Shown here: positions 31,971 through 44,400 of the stretch, piece after piece
How the letters are laid out: each line of letters starts with the position of its first letter
Position numbering within the stretch: the first letter of the stretch is position 1
DNA from: Reutealis trisperma
Taxonomy: Eukaryota; Streptophyta; Magnoliopsida; Malpighiales; Euphorbiaceae
NCBI GenBank assembly: GCA_947687605.1
Contig: CANTUT010000620.1
Location: 246,001-310,000 of the forward strand
DNA: 64,000 nt
Direction: 5' to 3'
Translations under genes and position numbers: made by a program
Notes under the pieces: model-generated
The model's database searches: none
What the model saw: only the letters and a program-made list of their open reading frames with translations
What the model was told of the DNA's origin: nothing

Positions 31971-33849
31971 TGTGAGACCTTGCATGAATGCCTCTCCCTC
32001 ACTCAGAAAATTGCCTTAAGGAAAAGTGAGCGAATTTTAAATAGATTATAGAATGAATTTCGGTGCTCATGATTGGAGTGACTGATGCTGAAAAAATTGA
32101 TTCATGATTTTAAAAAATGATTTTGGGAGTCACCACTCTAATTTATTTTAAATGGAAAAATTAACGAAAAACTCCAATTGACTCCAATTTCTTAATTAAT
32201 TTACCTAAAGATAAAATCACTATTCTTGAGTTAGGTTGAGTTCGGAGACTAAGTTTTTTATTTTAAATAATCGTGATTTGGCTCTTAAGTTCAATTTGGC
32301 TTAGAAAAATTGATTTCATGAATGAAATCTATAAGTTGGCAAATAATTAAATGCATGAACATGACATAGTATGAATGCATGGTGCATGAAAAATTAATAA
32401 AATAATTAAAGTAAACATCCACAAATTAAGGAGAGTGTTCCCTCTAATCCTTATGAATTTAGGAGAACCACAAAATCACTCCTTAATTCCAATTAACTAA
32501 TTACATTAATTGAAATTAGGATGTCTTCTCTAGCCTTTAATTCCCTTACAAATAGCATTAGAAATAATTAATTACATTTCTGGAAAATAAATGAAAATGA
32601 ATAATTTAAAATTTGAATTTCAGGTTTGGATTTAAATTTTAAACGTGCCTATGTACCCTATTGAATGAAAATCAAAACCTACATAGTTCATTTCACTATT
32701 AAGTGGAGGGGTTTACAAATTGATTAGTTTTGGTTTGGGAGTTGGATTAATGAAAATACCTTTTTGGTGGATAGGATGAATGGAGCGTTTTGCCCGACTG
32801 AATTTCTGTTTTATCGGGGTTCGGCGATTTGATTGATTGGGGGTTAATTAAAAGGATTAATTAACCAATTCTAAGTGAATAGATGGACTAAGTAATTAAG
32901 ATGATCAATTAATTTATTAAAATGGATGGATTAATTAAAAAATATTAGTTAGATTGAAAAAAGTGATTAATTAATTAATTAAGAAAGTAATTAATTAATT
33001 AATTAATTTTGAGCCATTAATTTTTTGAAAAAAGAAAGAGTTTTAGTTAATTAAAAAGATTAATTAACTTTTGGTTAGGATAAGGAAATTAATTAATTAG
33101 AGAGTGGTTGGAGGAAGAAGAAGAAGAGAAAACTCATGGATAGCCAATCAACACAAGATTTCAGAGTGTAGAAAAATGGTGTATTTGAAGGCCTATTTGT
33201 AGGCAAAAGTGGGTGAAAATTGGGCTAAAAAGGGATATTTTCAGAATTTTAGAGCAGAAAAGAGAGGACTGATCACAAGAGCAGCTAGTAGATCCGCCGG
33301 GCTGCCCAATGGATCTCCGCCGGAACGCTGGCGAATTCTACTTGGTTGGCCGGTAGATCCGACGACAATGGATCTACTAGGCTTCCCAGCAGTAATCCAC
33401 TGGGCACACCAGCAGATCCGATGAAAATGGCTGATGAATTTTGCAGCTTTTTTTTATTTTTTGCAATTTCGAGTCAGTTTTTAGGGTTTTTTTATTTCAA
33501 AAAAATTATGAAGCGGTGTCGATAGGTTCATAATTAATTTTAGAACACAAAAATTGTCAGTGTGAGGAGGAGTTCGATCATTTCGAAAAAATATTGTCTA
33601 GTTTAGGAAGTCTAGTATGAGTCGAAAAAGTATTAGTGTCCAAAAATCAAGTATCCTTATATTAATATGACTAAAAGCCTATTTTTCACTCTGGTGGCAC
33701 TGCCCCCTGCTTCCCCGCATGCACTGCCCCCTTGACCCCTATCTGCTAACCGACTAGCTAGACCGTTATGCTGGCTCTGTGTAGCACACTAAACTTAACA
33801 AATATTAGGCTACAGCCAGATGATAAGGGTGTAAAATTAAGGATTCACA
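31971..33849 (-). mobile_element. 3' LTR of family-F element D
   Basis: Plus orientation: starts TGTGAGACCTTGCATG and ends AAGGATTCACA (1,879 bp). It shares with B the hairpin motif (32646-32689), the TTAATTAATTAA zone and a TATA-like TATTTGTA (33194-33201). A polypurine tract on its right shows it is a 3' LTR. Its GC-rich cassette (33290-33425) is built of AGATCCG/GGATCT elements unlike those of B. Confidence 0.85.
33290..33425 (-). repeat. GC-rich cassette in the LTR of element D
   Basis: Contains repeated TAGATCCG, TGGATCT, CGCCGG and CAGCAG elements in an otherwise AT-rich LTR, about 100 bp upstream (minus strand) of the TATA-like box. It has no resemblance to the cassettes of elements A or B. 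Confidence 0.55.
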
Positions 33850-33863
33850 ATAGCTCTCTCATC
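33850..33863 (-). other. Polypurine tract of element D
   Basis: GATGAGAGAGCTAT on the minus strand, directly before the LTR start TGTGAATCC; same place and similar sequence as in element B. Confidence 0.6.
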
Positions 33864-33899
33864 AAAATTATCTTGTCTATAAGGCAATTTTAATGATAG

Positions 33900-34665
33900 T
33901 GAACCCAGGAGTTGGGATGGTATAAGGAATCAAATGGATGTCTAGATTAGTATTTGGACATGTTTGGGTGAGAGAAGTGGTTCTAATTTTGAGAAAAAGG
34001 TATATGACAAAAGGAAACACTAGGATGTTTAAGCAATTGCTCTTAAACATTTATTGGTGAAAAGTGTGACTGATAAATAGAAGCGAGAATGGAACCAAAA
34101 AGACATCTAGGCTAGTGGTTAGATATTTTTGGATGAATTGATAGATAAATACTTTTGGATGAATTGATGGATAGGGTTGAGTCTGATGAAAAGGCAAGAT
34201 AGGGAAAGGAACTAAAGGGACATCTAGATTAGACATTTCTGGGTGAAGAGTTTGGGTGAATTTTGGATAAGAGAAATGGAGAAAGGAAACAAAGAGATGT
34301 CACTATCTAGACATTTCTGGGTGAAAGATATGGTTAACTTTAAGATGAATGAGGATAGAAAAGGGAACCAGATTAATGCCTAAGTGAGGATTTAGATGTT
34401 TTTGGGTGGAGGACATGATTGATTCAAAATAAAGGAGATGGCAAAGGAACCACATAGATGTCTAGGTGACTATTTCTAGACATTTATGGGTGAAATTGAT
34501 GCATTTTGGTAAAAAAAAAAAGTGGAAAAAAAAAGCCGTAGGAATATCTAGGTGACCATTTCTAAATGTTTATGGGTAGAAAAGGTGGAAAAAGGAACCA
34601 CAGAGATGTCTAAATGACCATTTCTAGACATTTATAGGTGTTGATGGATTTTGGATAAGGTAAAA
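33900..34665 (-). repeat. Tandem array 1 of element D, units of roughly 85-105 bp
   Basis: Plus-orientation unit about AAAGGAACCACAGAGATGTC, TAGGTGACCATTTCTAGACA, TTTATGGGTGAA plus a variable spacer; about eight degenerate units. It has the same position as array 1 of element B but unrelated sequence and a different period. Confidence 0.75.
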
Positions 34666-34995
34666 ACGAGAGCCTTGAACTTTAGCTAGTCGACTCTAGA
34701 GATTCTAAAAAGATATTGGTAAGAGGAAAGCCTCTATTTATGGCAAGTTGGCTCAAATGATTTTGACAAGATTTTAGTAAGAAGAGAGCCTTGGCCTATG
34801 GAGAATCAACTAGAGAGATTCTGACAGGATTTTAGTAAGAGAAAAGCCTCAGCTTCTAGCAAGTTGGCTTGAGAGATTCTGAGAAGATTGTGGTAAGAAG
34901 AGACCCTCGACCTATTGAGTAAGTTAGAGAGATTCTGAAAAGATATTGGTAAGAGAAGAGTCTCAGCTTATGGTGAGTCAGCTCGAACTATTTTG
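34666..34995 (-). repeat. Tandem array 2 of element D, about six ~55-65-bp units
   Basis: Unit about AGAGCCTCAGCTTATGGCGA, GTTGGCTCGAGAGATTCTGA, CAAGATTTTGGTAAG. It is homologous to array 2 of element B. Confidence 0.8.
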
Positions 34996-36790
34996 GTTGC
35001 GACGAGGAAATTTGGGCTTCTTAATATGAAGGGTTAGCCCTTTTGGAAGGCTTGAACAAACTTTGTTGGGATTAAAAGGGACTCTAGGAGTCACACTTTT
35101 GTTGATTAGGTTTTGTAGGATCACCACTTAACTTGATGGGTCCTTAGAAGTGAAACCTGATGTAATGAGCATTTGACTTACATGTCACTAATGAGGGATA
35201 AGGGTTATTTTATCTACTTCAACTAAGAAAGTAACTTTGTAGATGACTTAACGATTTTGAAGATGATGCCTCTAATGAGGAGTAAAGGCAATGATGACTT
35301 GAAGGGTATGCCCTTTATGAGATATTTCTTTTTGACTTTCAAAAATGATCCTTGGTGAAAATGAAGGCAATGCCCTCTGATGGGACCTACCTTTTACTTT
35401 TGAAAATAATTCTTAGTAAAAATGATTTTTGCTTTCTCCTGCAGATCATCTGGGATTATGCTCGACGAACTCATAAATGGTCCATTAGATAGAGTGCGAA
35501 CATCTGTTGGATGGGCATGACCATCTCTAATTTTCCTTGATATCACTTGGCGTATGACATTTGGCAAATATGAAGGAGAGATCATTAGCTTAGCATATGC
35601 ATGATGGTGCATAATTGCAGATGGTTGCATAGATGTTGGTGCAAAGATGATTCATATTTATGTATGCATGTTTTGGGATACATGAACTTTTTATTTATGG
35701 ATGATTGGAAATGATGCCTGTAATAGATGATTGCATGAATGCAAGAAGGTGGATTAATGGGTTTGCTCTATGTATGTGATGAATGCAATTTGCATACGAT
35801 GCTAACTCTTAAATGCAACCTTGGAACAAAGTGGCATATAGGTTAGCAAAATGATTTTTTTTTTTTTTTTTTTTGGATTCCTAAGGCTATCCTAGGAAGA
35901 TCTAATGATTTTATGATATTTTGGAGTGACGACTATGATGGATAATCTAGACCCTAAGCAGAAAGGTATTTATGCAAACTAGATACCTTGAACCAATGAT
36001 TGATCGTCTAAAATGGTGATTTCAGGAAGATGCCCCATTTTTTGGGGAACAACAATTCAATTATTTTGACATGGGTTTAGGGTTAACATGTAACAGGTTA
36101 GTCAGACTGGTTTGTAAGGAAGTTAGTGGGCAAGGGGCTTATTTCATATTTAAAGGGGAATTTGTCTATTTAGGCTTCCCAAATCTTTGAAGGAAGGATT
36201 GGTTTTGGTAATAAGGTGTCAATGGTTTATTCCTAGTTCGATATTGGGAGCTTATGACTATAAGGGATTTATAGGTTAACACAGATGATAAGGATTTATG
36301 GTTCACTCCATTTGGCCCAATGGTAATGAGATAAAGATATCAAGGTTTTGATCCTGTTGAGACTTTGAAAATGGGCTTTAGTCTGAATGGACGCCTTAGT
36401 TGCTTAGATAATCAAAAAATAGTATGGGCTTTGAGGATTAAGTTTCTTGAATGGATAGATTTTGTGAAAGGATTGGAGCTTTAAAGGTGAGCAAATAATT
36501 GGTAGGTCCACCCTATGAGGACTTGTTCTAATGTTGGTATGACAATTTCAATTACAAGGGAAAATGACTTGGATAAGTTTGGAGGGTTCGATTGATTGTG
36601 TTTTGCTAAAGGACTTGGATTTTGGAAATTGGGTCTTTCTTTAAGTGGTGAGAGGGATAAGCTTTAGTTTTGGTTTACAGTCGAGCCCTTCAAAGAACTA
36701 GGGCTTTAAAAATGAGGGGTAGGCTTTCTACATTGACTTAGGGTTTAGTTGGGTTTTTTGGAAAGTGTGCATGGCTTTCATTTTGATAAG
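34996..36790 (-). other. Internal 3' region of element D, non-coding as seen
   Basis: The part at 35.58-35.79 kb (GCATATGCATGATGGTGCAT and onward) matches 22.75-22.9 kb in element B, confirming kinship. Beyond about 35.9 kb no similarity to B or to a retrotransposon domain was seen. A poly-T run lies at 35851-35873. The right end of D and its gag are missing. Confidence 0.5.
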
Positions 36791-38074
36791 AAAATAGGAT
36801 TATTATTGCATAGAAGTATATTATCATTTGACTATGATTGATGAATTATTAATTGTTCATGCATAATTATTTGTTGTTGATGGATGGGATTGAGATGACA
36901 CAGTACCACTTAGAAATGTAAATCTGATTATGATGATTGAGACAAGATGAGTTAGGACTGGTGATTGATAGTTGGAAGCCTGCTCATCACCATGCTGCGA
37001 CCAGTCGAGTCAGCACTTCTGAGATAGCTATAGCTCTAATATTGAAATAAGAGACAGTATTGGATTCACAAAGCTAGGATAAGGGATTGGCTCCCCATAT
37101 TAAAATTGAGTGTGGTACAATGGACTGTATTTTGTCCATGTTTGCTTCTATGACACGATATACCAACATGAACATCGGTTACGTGTTTATAAGACACTAG
37201 GTTAATATATTGGCTAGTATCATTTATTGAGTCAAATACTTATTCTTGTTCTAATTATTTTTCCTGGTCATGGGATGTACTCATGAAGAATTTATTAATT
37301 GCATTAATTTGCTTTATTTCTTTAGCAGTAATATGTGTTTTATTAAACTAAGTTAAGTATTAGATTTATTAACTTATATTACTATTTTAGCATTCTGCAA
37401 TGCTATCTTTATGGTCTGTAATCTAATTTTAGTCATCTTTGTAAATTTCTTTTGGATTGTTAAATGCCTGGTTAAGCAAAATTTTATTTTGATTTAATAC
37501 TTAAAATAGATGACAAAATAAGTTTGCTTAACTTATGGGTCCATGATTATGTTTTGAAATGAAAATAATAGTTAATTTGATGGTTAATCATTTGATAAGT
37601 TATAGAGCTTACTACGGGTACTGATAGTCACGTGTATCACCCGTGTTTTAGTACCAGTCACATGCCTTCGGATTCAAATCGTAACAATATAGCTCAATAA
37701 TATATTAATAATATAATGGTCTTAAATTTATAAATTGTGAGATTACAAATTTATATCTATTAAAAAAACTTGCATCAAATTTATACATAAAATCATTGCA
37801 TTACTTAATAATTGACTTAATTATGTTGATCAATTAAAAAAGTTGATAAAATTATCAGTATCTTCAAAGTTATATAATCAAATTGATATTATTTTATAAT
37901 TGTCCAAAGTTGAAAATTTCTCATAAGTTAAAATAATTAAATTATTTTCCTTTTTAATTTTAACCATTACATAATATTAATATAAGTATTATAAAAATTA
38001 TTAAATTTTTATGAAATTTTAAAATAATATTAGTATTATATAAATTATTAATTTTTTTCAAAATTTAGCTTACA

Positions 38075-38076
<2 letters not shown>
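36791..38076. other. AT-rich intergenic DNA, no gene seen
   Basis: No coding segment or clear repeat boundary. The block near 37610-37690 (TACGGGTACTGATAGTCACG and onward) has the flavour of an LTR end but could not be placed in a family. Confidence 0.45.

Positions 38077-38130
<54 letters not shown>
38077..38130. repeat. (TA)27 microsatellite
   Basis: Uninterrupted TA dinucleotide run of about 54 bp. Confidence 0.95.
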
Positions 38131-38133
<3 letters not shown>

Positions 38134-39227
38134 GGTTTTAGTTTCAGTTTTTCGATTCGGTATAGTTTGGTACGATTCTCATAATGGATGACTATTAACT
38201 TTTAGAATCATACCAAAAAAATTTTTTAGAACAACTCAATTCAGAAAAAATTAAACCATCAATAAATATTTATTTAATTTTAGATATTTTTAATTCAAAT
38301 TTTAAATACAGTTAAATATTTTTAAATCTCATACTAATCACTATTGCCAGCATGGGCATGAGCTAAATTCTTGAGTCGCATGAAGTAAACAAGTGCCAGA
38401 GAATTGATACCGTGTAAAAATAAGCATGAGCTGGACAAGATAGGCTTGGCTATTGTTGTCAGAAGATGACGTACTTACTTTGCTTGAAATATCGGTAACT
38501 TTACTTCTATATGAGCCGGTAGGCAAAGATGGGCTTGGCCAATAGGAAATTTTACACAACCATTTCAATTTACATCCATAATAGCTAATAAAACATGGAT
38601 TTGATCCCAGCACCAACAATGGTGGCAGAGATGTCGAAGACGACGCGCCATCAAAACCGATGCCTTTAGTGCAGAAGATGTGTTGTTGAAAAAAAAAAAA
38701 TTCTAAAATGTGTTTTTGTAAAATTTCCATTTTGGTGGTATTTTTGTAATTTTTCCCCATTTTTTATATTTGCGTAAGAAATTCTAAATAATTTTCTTCG
38801 TACAGTGTAGTACAAGTTCGGTCCAACTTTTGGTTATTGCACTGCAAATGAAGTGTCTCTAATCTATCCACATGGTTATCTTTCAACCAAACTTTCATAG
38901 GATTATATTATTTTTTAAAATCTCATGTTACACAAAATTAATTTAATTATATTAAGGACTAATATATTTTACATATATTTCACTTTATATTCTTATACTT
39001 TTCTCATGTGAGATTATATTTTTTAACACTCTTTCTCATGTGTAATTAGGCCTAGACCAGTTATTATTTGTCAAAAATGAGTTTATTCTTAGAGGCTTAT
39101 TACAAATGCACCTAGTCTTATTTTTGGAGGCTTTAGGTCAATAAATGGGTCCATATTCCTCTGGTTAGCCTAAATTTCAGATTTTTAAATACAAACTCAA
39201 GATTATCCGGCTATTAAACTATTTTTA
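38131..39227. other. Intergenic, no supported gene
   Basis: A 139-codon open minus-strand frame (38341-38760) has no domain, a poly-Lys/Phe tract from an A-run, and Ser/Cys-rich composition. It is not supported as a gene. Confidence 0.4.
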
Positions 39228-39415
39228 GCTCTGATACTATATAGAAGGATGAGTCTCGTATATTTTGTTGAGAATAACACACCTGAATATATATTAATGA
39301 ATAACAAGTACAAGTACATATATACCCTTATACATATTAACAAACATATGCTTCTATTAGTTCTAGCCTTTCAAAAAGCTCTATCTGAAATGGTTTAGGG
39401 TTTGATGTTAAGGGA
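39228..39415 (-). mobile_element. Possible copia PBS and LTR fragment
   Basis: AGCTCTGATACTAT is close to the reverse of the initiator-Met PBS (GCTCTGATACCA), and the following TTGTTGAGAATAACACACC and ATATACCCTTATACATATT resemble the R/U5 part of small copia LTRs on the minus strand. Neither the LTR end nor any gag could be found. Confidence 0.35.
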
Positions 39416-40788
39416 CTAACTGTTTGGTGCACGTTCTTATAACATTCGTTTGAACCCCATTACTTCATTAAACAAGAAACAAGAGGAAGAAGATGAAATG
39501 ATGTCGTTGTCATTCAAGCTTCAATTCTTCAAAGACAAATCTATTCTCCATCTTATGAGCTAAAGGTATTTTACATCACATAAAAAATTCAAGACATGCA
39601 AGCAATGGAAGGAAGGAATAAACATAGAAGAGTTTGGTTTTCACTTAACATTTCTCTACGTTCTCCATTATCATGCATCTAATAACATAATAATTAAATA
39701 ATTCTAATATCTGCAATATCAATATATTTTTCTAGCAAGCAATTTAGAAATTTTGTCAAAGTTTTAAATTTTAAGATGATAATTCTACGAAATAAATGTA
39801 GTTAAATAAATTTTAAATTCATAATATGTTTAATTATATTAATTAAAATAAGATAAATTTGATATTTTATAAATAATTTTCAATTTTTATTGTTACAAGA
39901 ATTATACATTGATAATGACTAAGTTTCTTTTATATTAAATATACATAAATTAATTATGTAAAAAAAATATATCAAGTTTAGTATTGACTAAAGTAGAAAT
40001 AATCTTAATATTCTTATAAAAAATTTAATATTTATTTTTTTATTCATTCTGATCAATTTTGAGTCAGATTACGAATTGATCTATTCAGATTGAAGAATTA
40101 CTTAATCCATTTTATTAACTGTGACCGGATCCAAGTTATTTCTCAAATTTTTTAGTCCAATCAAGTTTTGATTGTTTTCGAATTTTAATAAGTTGAGGAC
40201 GAGTTTTCGGGGTAAGGTAAAAAAAGAAAAAAAAAAAAAGAAAGAAAGAAAAAAAAAAGGCCACCTCTACTTACGCGCAATGATGTCATTATTCAATCCA
40301 ATTCATTTCTCTCTTCTTGCTCACAATATCTTTTATTCAATCAATCCAGTTCATTTCTTTCTCTTCTTGCTCACATGCCTCTAGCTCCAAATGCTCCAAG
40401 TCCAGTTTGATTTACTTTAAAATTCTATTCTAATTTTATTTTTTTAAAAGTAGCTAAATAAATTTTAAAAATCATGCTTAAAATAAATATTATATTCAAT
40501 TGAAATTATAATTATTTATTTAATTACAATAATATAAAAATAAACAAATATTTTTATGTTCCACGTAATATTTTATTTCAAAAATAGTCTACCATCTGTA
40601 CTTCCGAAGCAAAATAACCGTCCTTAAGTACTGCACTTGTCCCATCCTTTTATAGTGTAGTAGCATAGATAAGTCGGCTAATCCACTTAAAAAACAGATG
40701 ACGACAACAATTTCACAGATTTTCATTGACATGTTCTGGAGGCAAGCAAATGCAAAAATCAGTGTAAAATGTTGCAACTGCATGATTG
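39416..40788. other. AT-rich intergenic DNA downstream of the transporter gene
   Basis: No supported coding sequence. It contains an A/G-rich run at 40218-40259 and a short repeated TTCATTTCTTTCTCTTCTTG string near 40300-40375. Confidence 0.45.
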
Positions 40789-40894
40789 TTAGTTAAAGGA
40801 AGGAGAGAAATATGCAGTCCATTTAAAATTCTTACTCGGAATTCTCAGAAAGAGCTTAATGATCAACTGGTAAATCCTTACAACAAGCGAAAAA

Positions 40895-40936
<42 letters not shown>

Positions 40937-41280
40937 CAGGTTAGAGAAACAATAAGAGCATTCACTGATTTTGCTTCCTCAATGTCCGGATTCAAGTCTA
41001 CCGATAACCTGAAGCACTCACTGCTTTTGATGCCTGGTTGTCCTGATTCAATTCTTTCAAAAATTTGAGAAGCCGCAACATATGCACCATCAGAAAATCT
41101 CAAGGATTGGCAATATTCCATTGGCATAGGATACCAAATTGAGAAATTTGCAGCTATAGTCAAGCAGCCAAGAGAAGTCTCATCTACATAACTGCACAAA
41201 AAGGATATAAAGCCGTAAAAACCGAGTTCATCTTCATCTTCATTTCTCAGACTGAACGTTTGGGCAAAGGAAAAGCACAC
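40789..41280 (-). other. Unexplained 163-codon open frame downstream of the WAT1-like gene
   Basis: The minus strand stays open for 163 codons. The best-looking part (RFSDGAYVAASQIFERIESG, then SSECFRLSVDLNPDIEEAKS) has balanced composition. A plausible splice acceptor TTTTTGTGCAG lies before YVDETSLGCL near 41195. The frame then runs into a (TA)n tract at 40898-40933, which codes Tyr-Ile repeats. I recognise no domain. It lies 200 bp past the stop of the transporter gene on the same strand, so it may be a 3'-UTR or alternative last-exon segment, or an exon of an unrelated decayed gene. Confidence 0.3.
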
Positions 41281-41477
41281 CAGAGCTTAAAAGAATAATA
41301 GACACACTGATTTCTTAATGGAGAAGGTGATATATATTTAAATAAACGAGGAGACAATACATTTACTTGTGATGTATATTTAAATAAATGAGGAGACAAT
41401 ACATTACTTGTGTTTATCACAAAATAGGTGAATTCAAAAAGATTAAACTTTACAGAACATTTCATTTATTTGCCTGC

Positions 41478-44400
41478 TTAATCTGTGGATTTTGGCAAGG
41501 AGGGCCCAGAGAAAGTGGGTCCCTTCTGGTACGCACCCTTGTTAGCTGATGCATCTTTATGAATAAGCGGTTCAGATTGCCTGACAGTAACGTAAGGAAT
41601 AATCCCAGCGATCGTTTGTCTCTCCCTATAGGATGCCCAAGTTACCAAATAAAGACCGGCAATGATCAGGCAGCCCCCAAAGATGCTGTTACCACACGTG
41701 AAAAAGACACAGTAAGCCCACCTTACACCAACTTCAGGTGCTCTAGAAGAAATCCAGGAGATTATACAATTTTATTTTTAAGATCAAAACTTTATTTTAT
41801 GAGACAATACAAAACCGAATATGTATAAAATAATTAGGAAAATCATACTATCTGTATATGCAAGCATAAATATGCGTGAATAAATATACAAATTGTATGA
41901 AGAGTTTTCAAGCAACTGGAGTAAAACCTTCCCAAATAAACAGGGCTTCCAAGAAAAATTCTTGACAGTAAGGCAGAAGCAGCAGGTTGAAGTGGATTGT
42001 AAAGTGCAACCAAAGCAGGCCCTAAGATCTTATTGGACCAGGTCAGGAGTCCATAATTAAGGGCAGAAGCAACAATTCCCTGAGAAAAGAGTGAAACCAC
42101 AAAGAAAAGCAATTAACAGTGTTACTTAAATGTAATTAATAGTGCACAGCCCACTTGTGCTAAAGAATTGCAGAAAGACGTTTAGAGCAATTTTATTACT
42201 ACTACTATTTTATGATTAAATGCCAAAAGGCATAAGGGAAATTTTTATGCCATAGAATAATCTACGAATCATTTTTTAATAAGAATGCTAGAAAAAGTCA
42301 TTATCAATGAAGGATGGCTACTGATGCCCAATTTTTTAGCCCAAAAGTAGTATGTATATCTAAAGGTAAGTTAAGGAATCTGTTGGAGTTGCTGAAATTT
42401 TTGCAGAAATTATGGTAATATTTTGTTGTTTGGTTTAAAATGAGTGTTGATCCTTGTTTATGGCTTTATTTGTAGTTGTTATTGACTTGTAAAAGGTGTT
42501 GCTTGTCTATAAAAGGGAGCTTCTGGAAGAGAGCAAGAGTGTGTGAAAAATGTAAGAAGAAAAAATTCTGTTTCATTTCTGTATTTTACTGCATATTTTC
42601 TGCAAAATTTTTTTGTTGCTTAGAATGTCATGTGTTCTTTCTTCCTTTCCAATTTTCAACATGGTATTAGAGCTCAAATGATCTTAAGGGGCCCGTGTCA
42701 ATATTTTTGAGTTTTGAAGAGATATTTAAGAGCTAAAATGGTCTTTGTTGAGATTTGTATTTTGTTAAAAGTTAGGTGTTTGCATTTGCTAAAATGTTCT
42801 TGAGAGAGATGTTTCAAAATTCAGTTTTAAAATTTTTAAGTATTTGGTTCAAGATGAAGTGGGATTTAATAAAACTTGTTTAGTTCTTGATGTTTGTATC
42901 AGGTTAAAATGTTTTCTTTGAAGTTTGTTTGGTTTTTGTGGCTGTCAAAAATGAAATTTATTTGTTGTGTTATGAGTTTATGTTTTTGACAAAGAAAAAG
43001 AAATTTCATATGTTTGTTGGCTTTGATCTCTGTTTTTATGTTTTGTTGGCTTTGATCTCTGTTTTTGTGTTGTTAAAAGAAAAAATGAATAAAAAATGTG
43101 GTTGTGAAGGGACCGGCAAGTTCTAAAACTGCAAACATGATATTTGAAGGGACCTTCAAGTCAATAAACTGAAATCTCGTTTTTCAAAGGACCATCATGT
43201 CCAAAAAAACTGCAAATGTAATCACCTAGAAATGTCCTAAAACTGCAAAAACTTTATTGAGAAGAGATCATCAAGTCTTTAAACTGAAATTTGAAGAGAT
43301 CGTCAAGTCTTTAAACTGAAATTTGATGAAAATTCGAAGGGACCATCAAGTCCATAAACTGAAATGTTGTTAAACAGACCTGTGCATGTCCATAAACTGC
43401 TGAAAATTTTCTGTTTGATGTTGATTTTTGTTGTTGTTAATAATGAAGGGACAAAAGAAAGTGAAGAAAATCAAATGATGAGCCTATGATGCTGTCAAAG
43501 TAGAAGAAAAAGGAGAAGAATGTTCTGTCATGAAGGAGCTTTGTTGGTGAGAGGCCACCAGAAAATGAAGTTGTTTGAAGGAAAAAGAAAGCTGCAATTG
43601 CTCCAAGAAAATGAAACCTTAGAAGTGCTTAAACTCCAGCAAAAGTCTCAGCAAGGGGGAGTATTGGAGTTGCTGAAATTTTTGCAGAAATTATGGTGAT
43701 ATTTTTTTGTTTTGTGTAAAATGAATGTTCATCTTTGTTTTAAGGAAAAAGAAGTATGGCTTTATATGTAGTTATTATTGACTTGTAAAAGTTGTTCCTT
43801 GTCTATAAAAGGGAGCTGCTGGAAGAGAGCAAAATTGCGTGTGAAAAATGTAAGAAAAGAAAGAAAATGAAGAAGAAAATTTCTGTTTCATTTGTTTTCT
43901 GCTGCATATTTTCTGCGGAATTTTTTTTGTTGCTTAATGTCATTATTTTCTGCAGATTTTTGTTGCTTTATAAACTAGAATGTCTTGTGTTCTTTCTTCC
44001 TTTCCAATTTTCAACAAATCCAAAAACAAAAAACCTTGTTCTTAGGTAAATGATAGCACTCCAAATTAATCAGTTTGGGCCATCAAGGAAAATGTTGGCT
44101 TCCACTTTGTTAAGAGTCATAAAAATGACATAATTCAACTCCCTGTACCACTAAAGTAGGAGACCAAAACGAAAAGCATATAGACTTAAAGTTTCAGCAC
44201 TCAAGATATTAAATCACTTCTAGACATTATTAAACTTGCAACTGCTAAGATTGCAGATCCAGGAAAAGGTAATATATTCAGTTACAATATGTTTTAAATG
44301 TTTGTCCCTTGGTACACTTCAGTTGTCAGTGGATCTCCGTTTTTATTTTTCCTGTTCAATGAAACTGATACTGATTCTCCAATCCAATGAAAAGGGGGGC

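Noticed and set aside
38341..38760. 139-codon minus-strand frame
   Set aside because: No domain, biased composition with an A-run, no splice or promoter context, and no relation to neighbouring elements.
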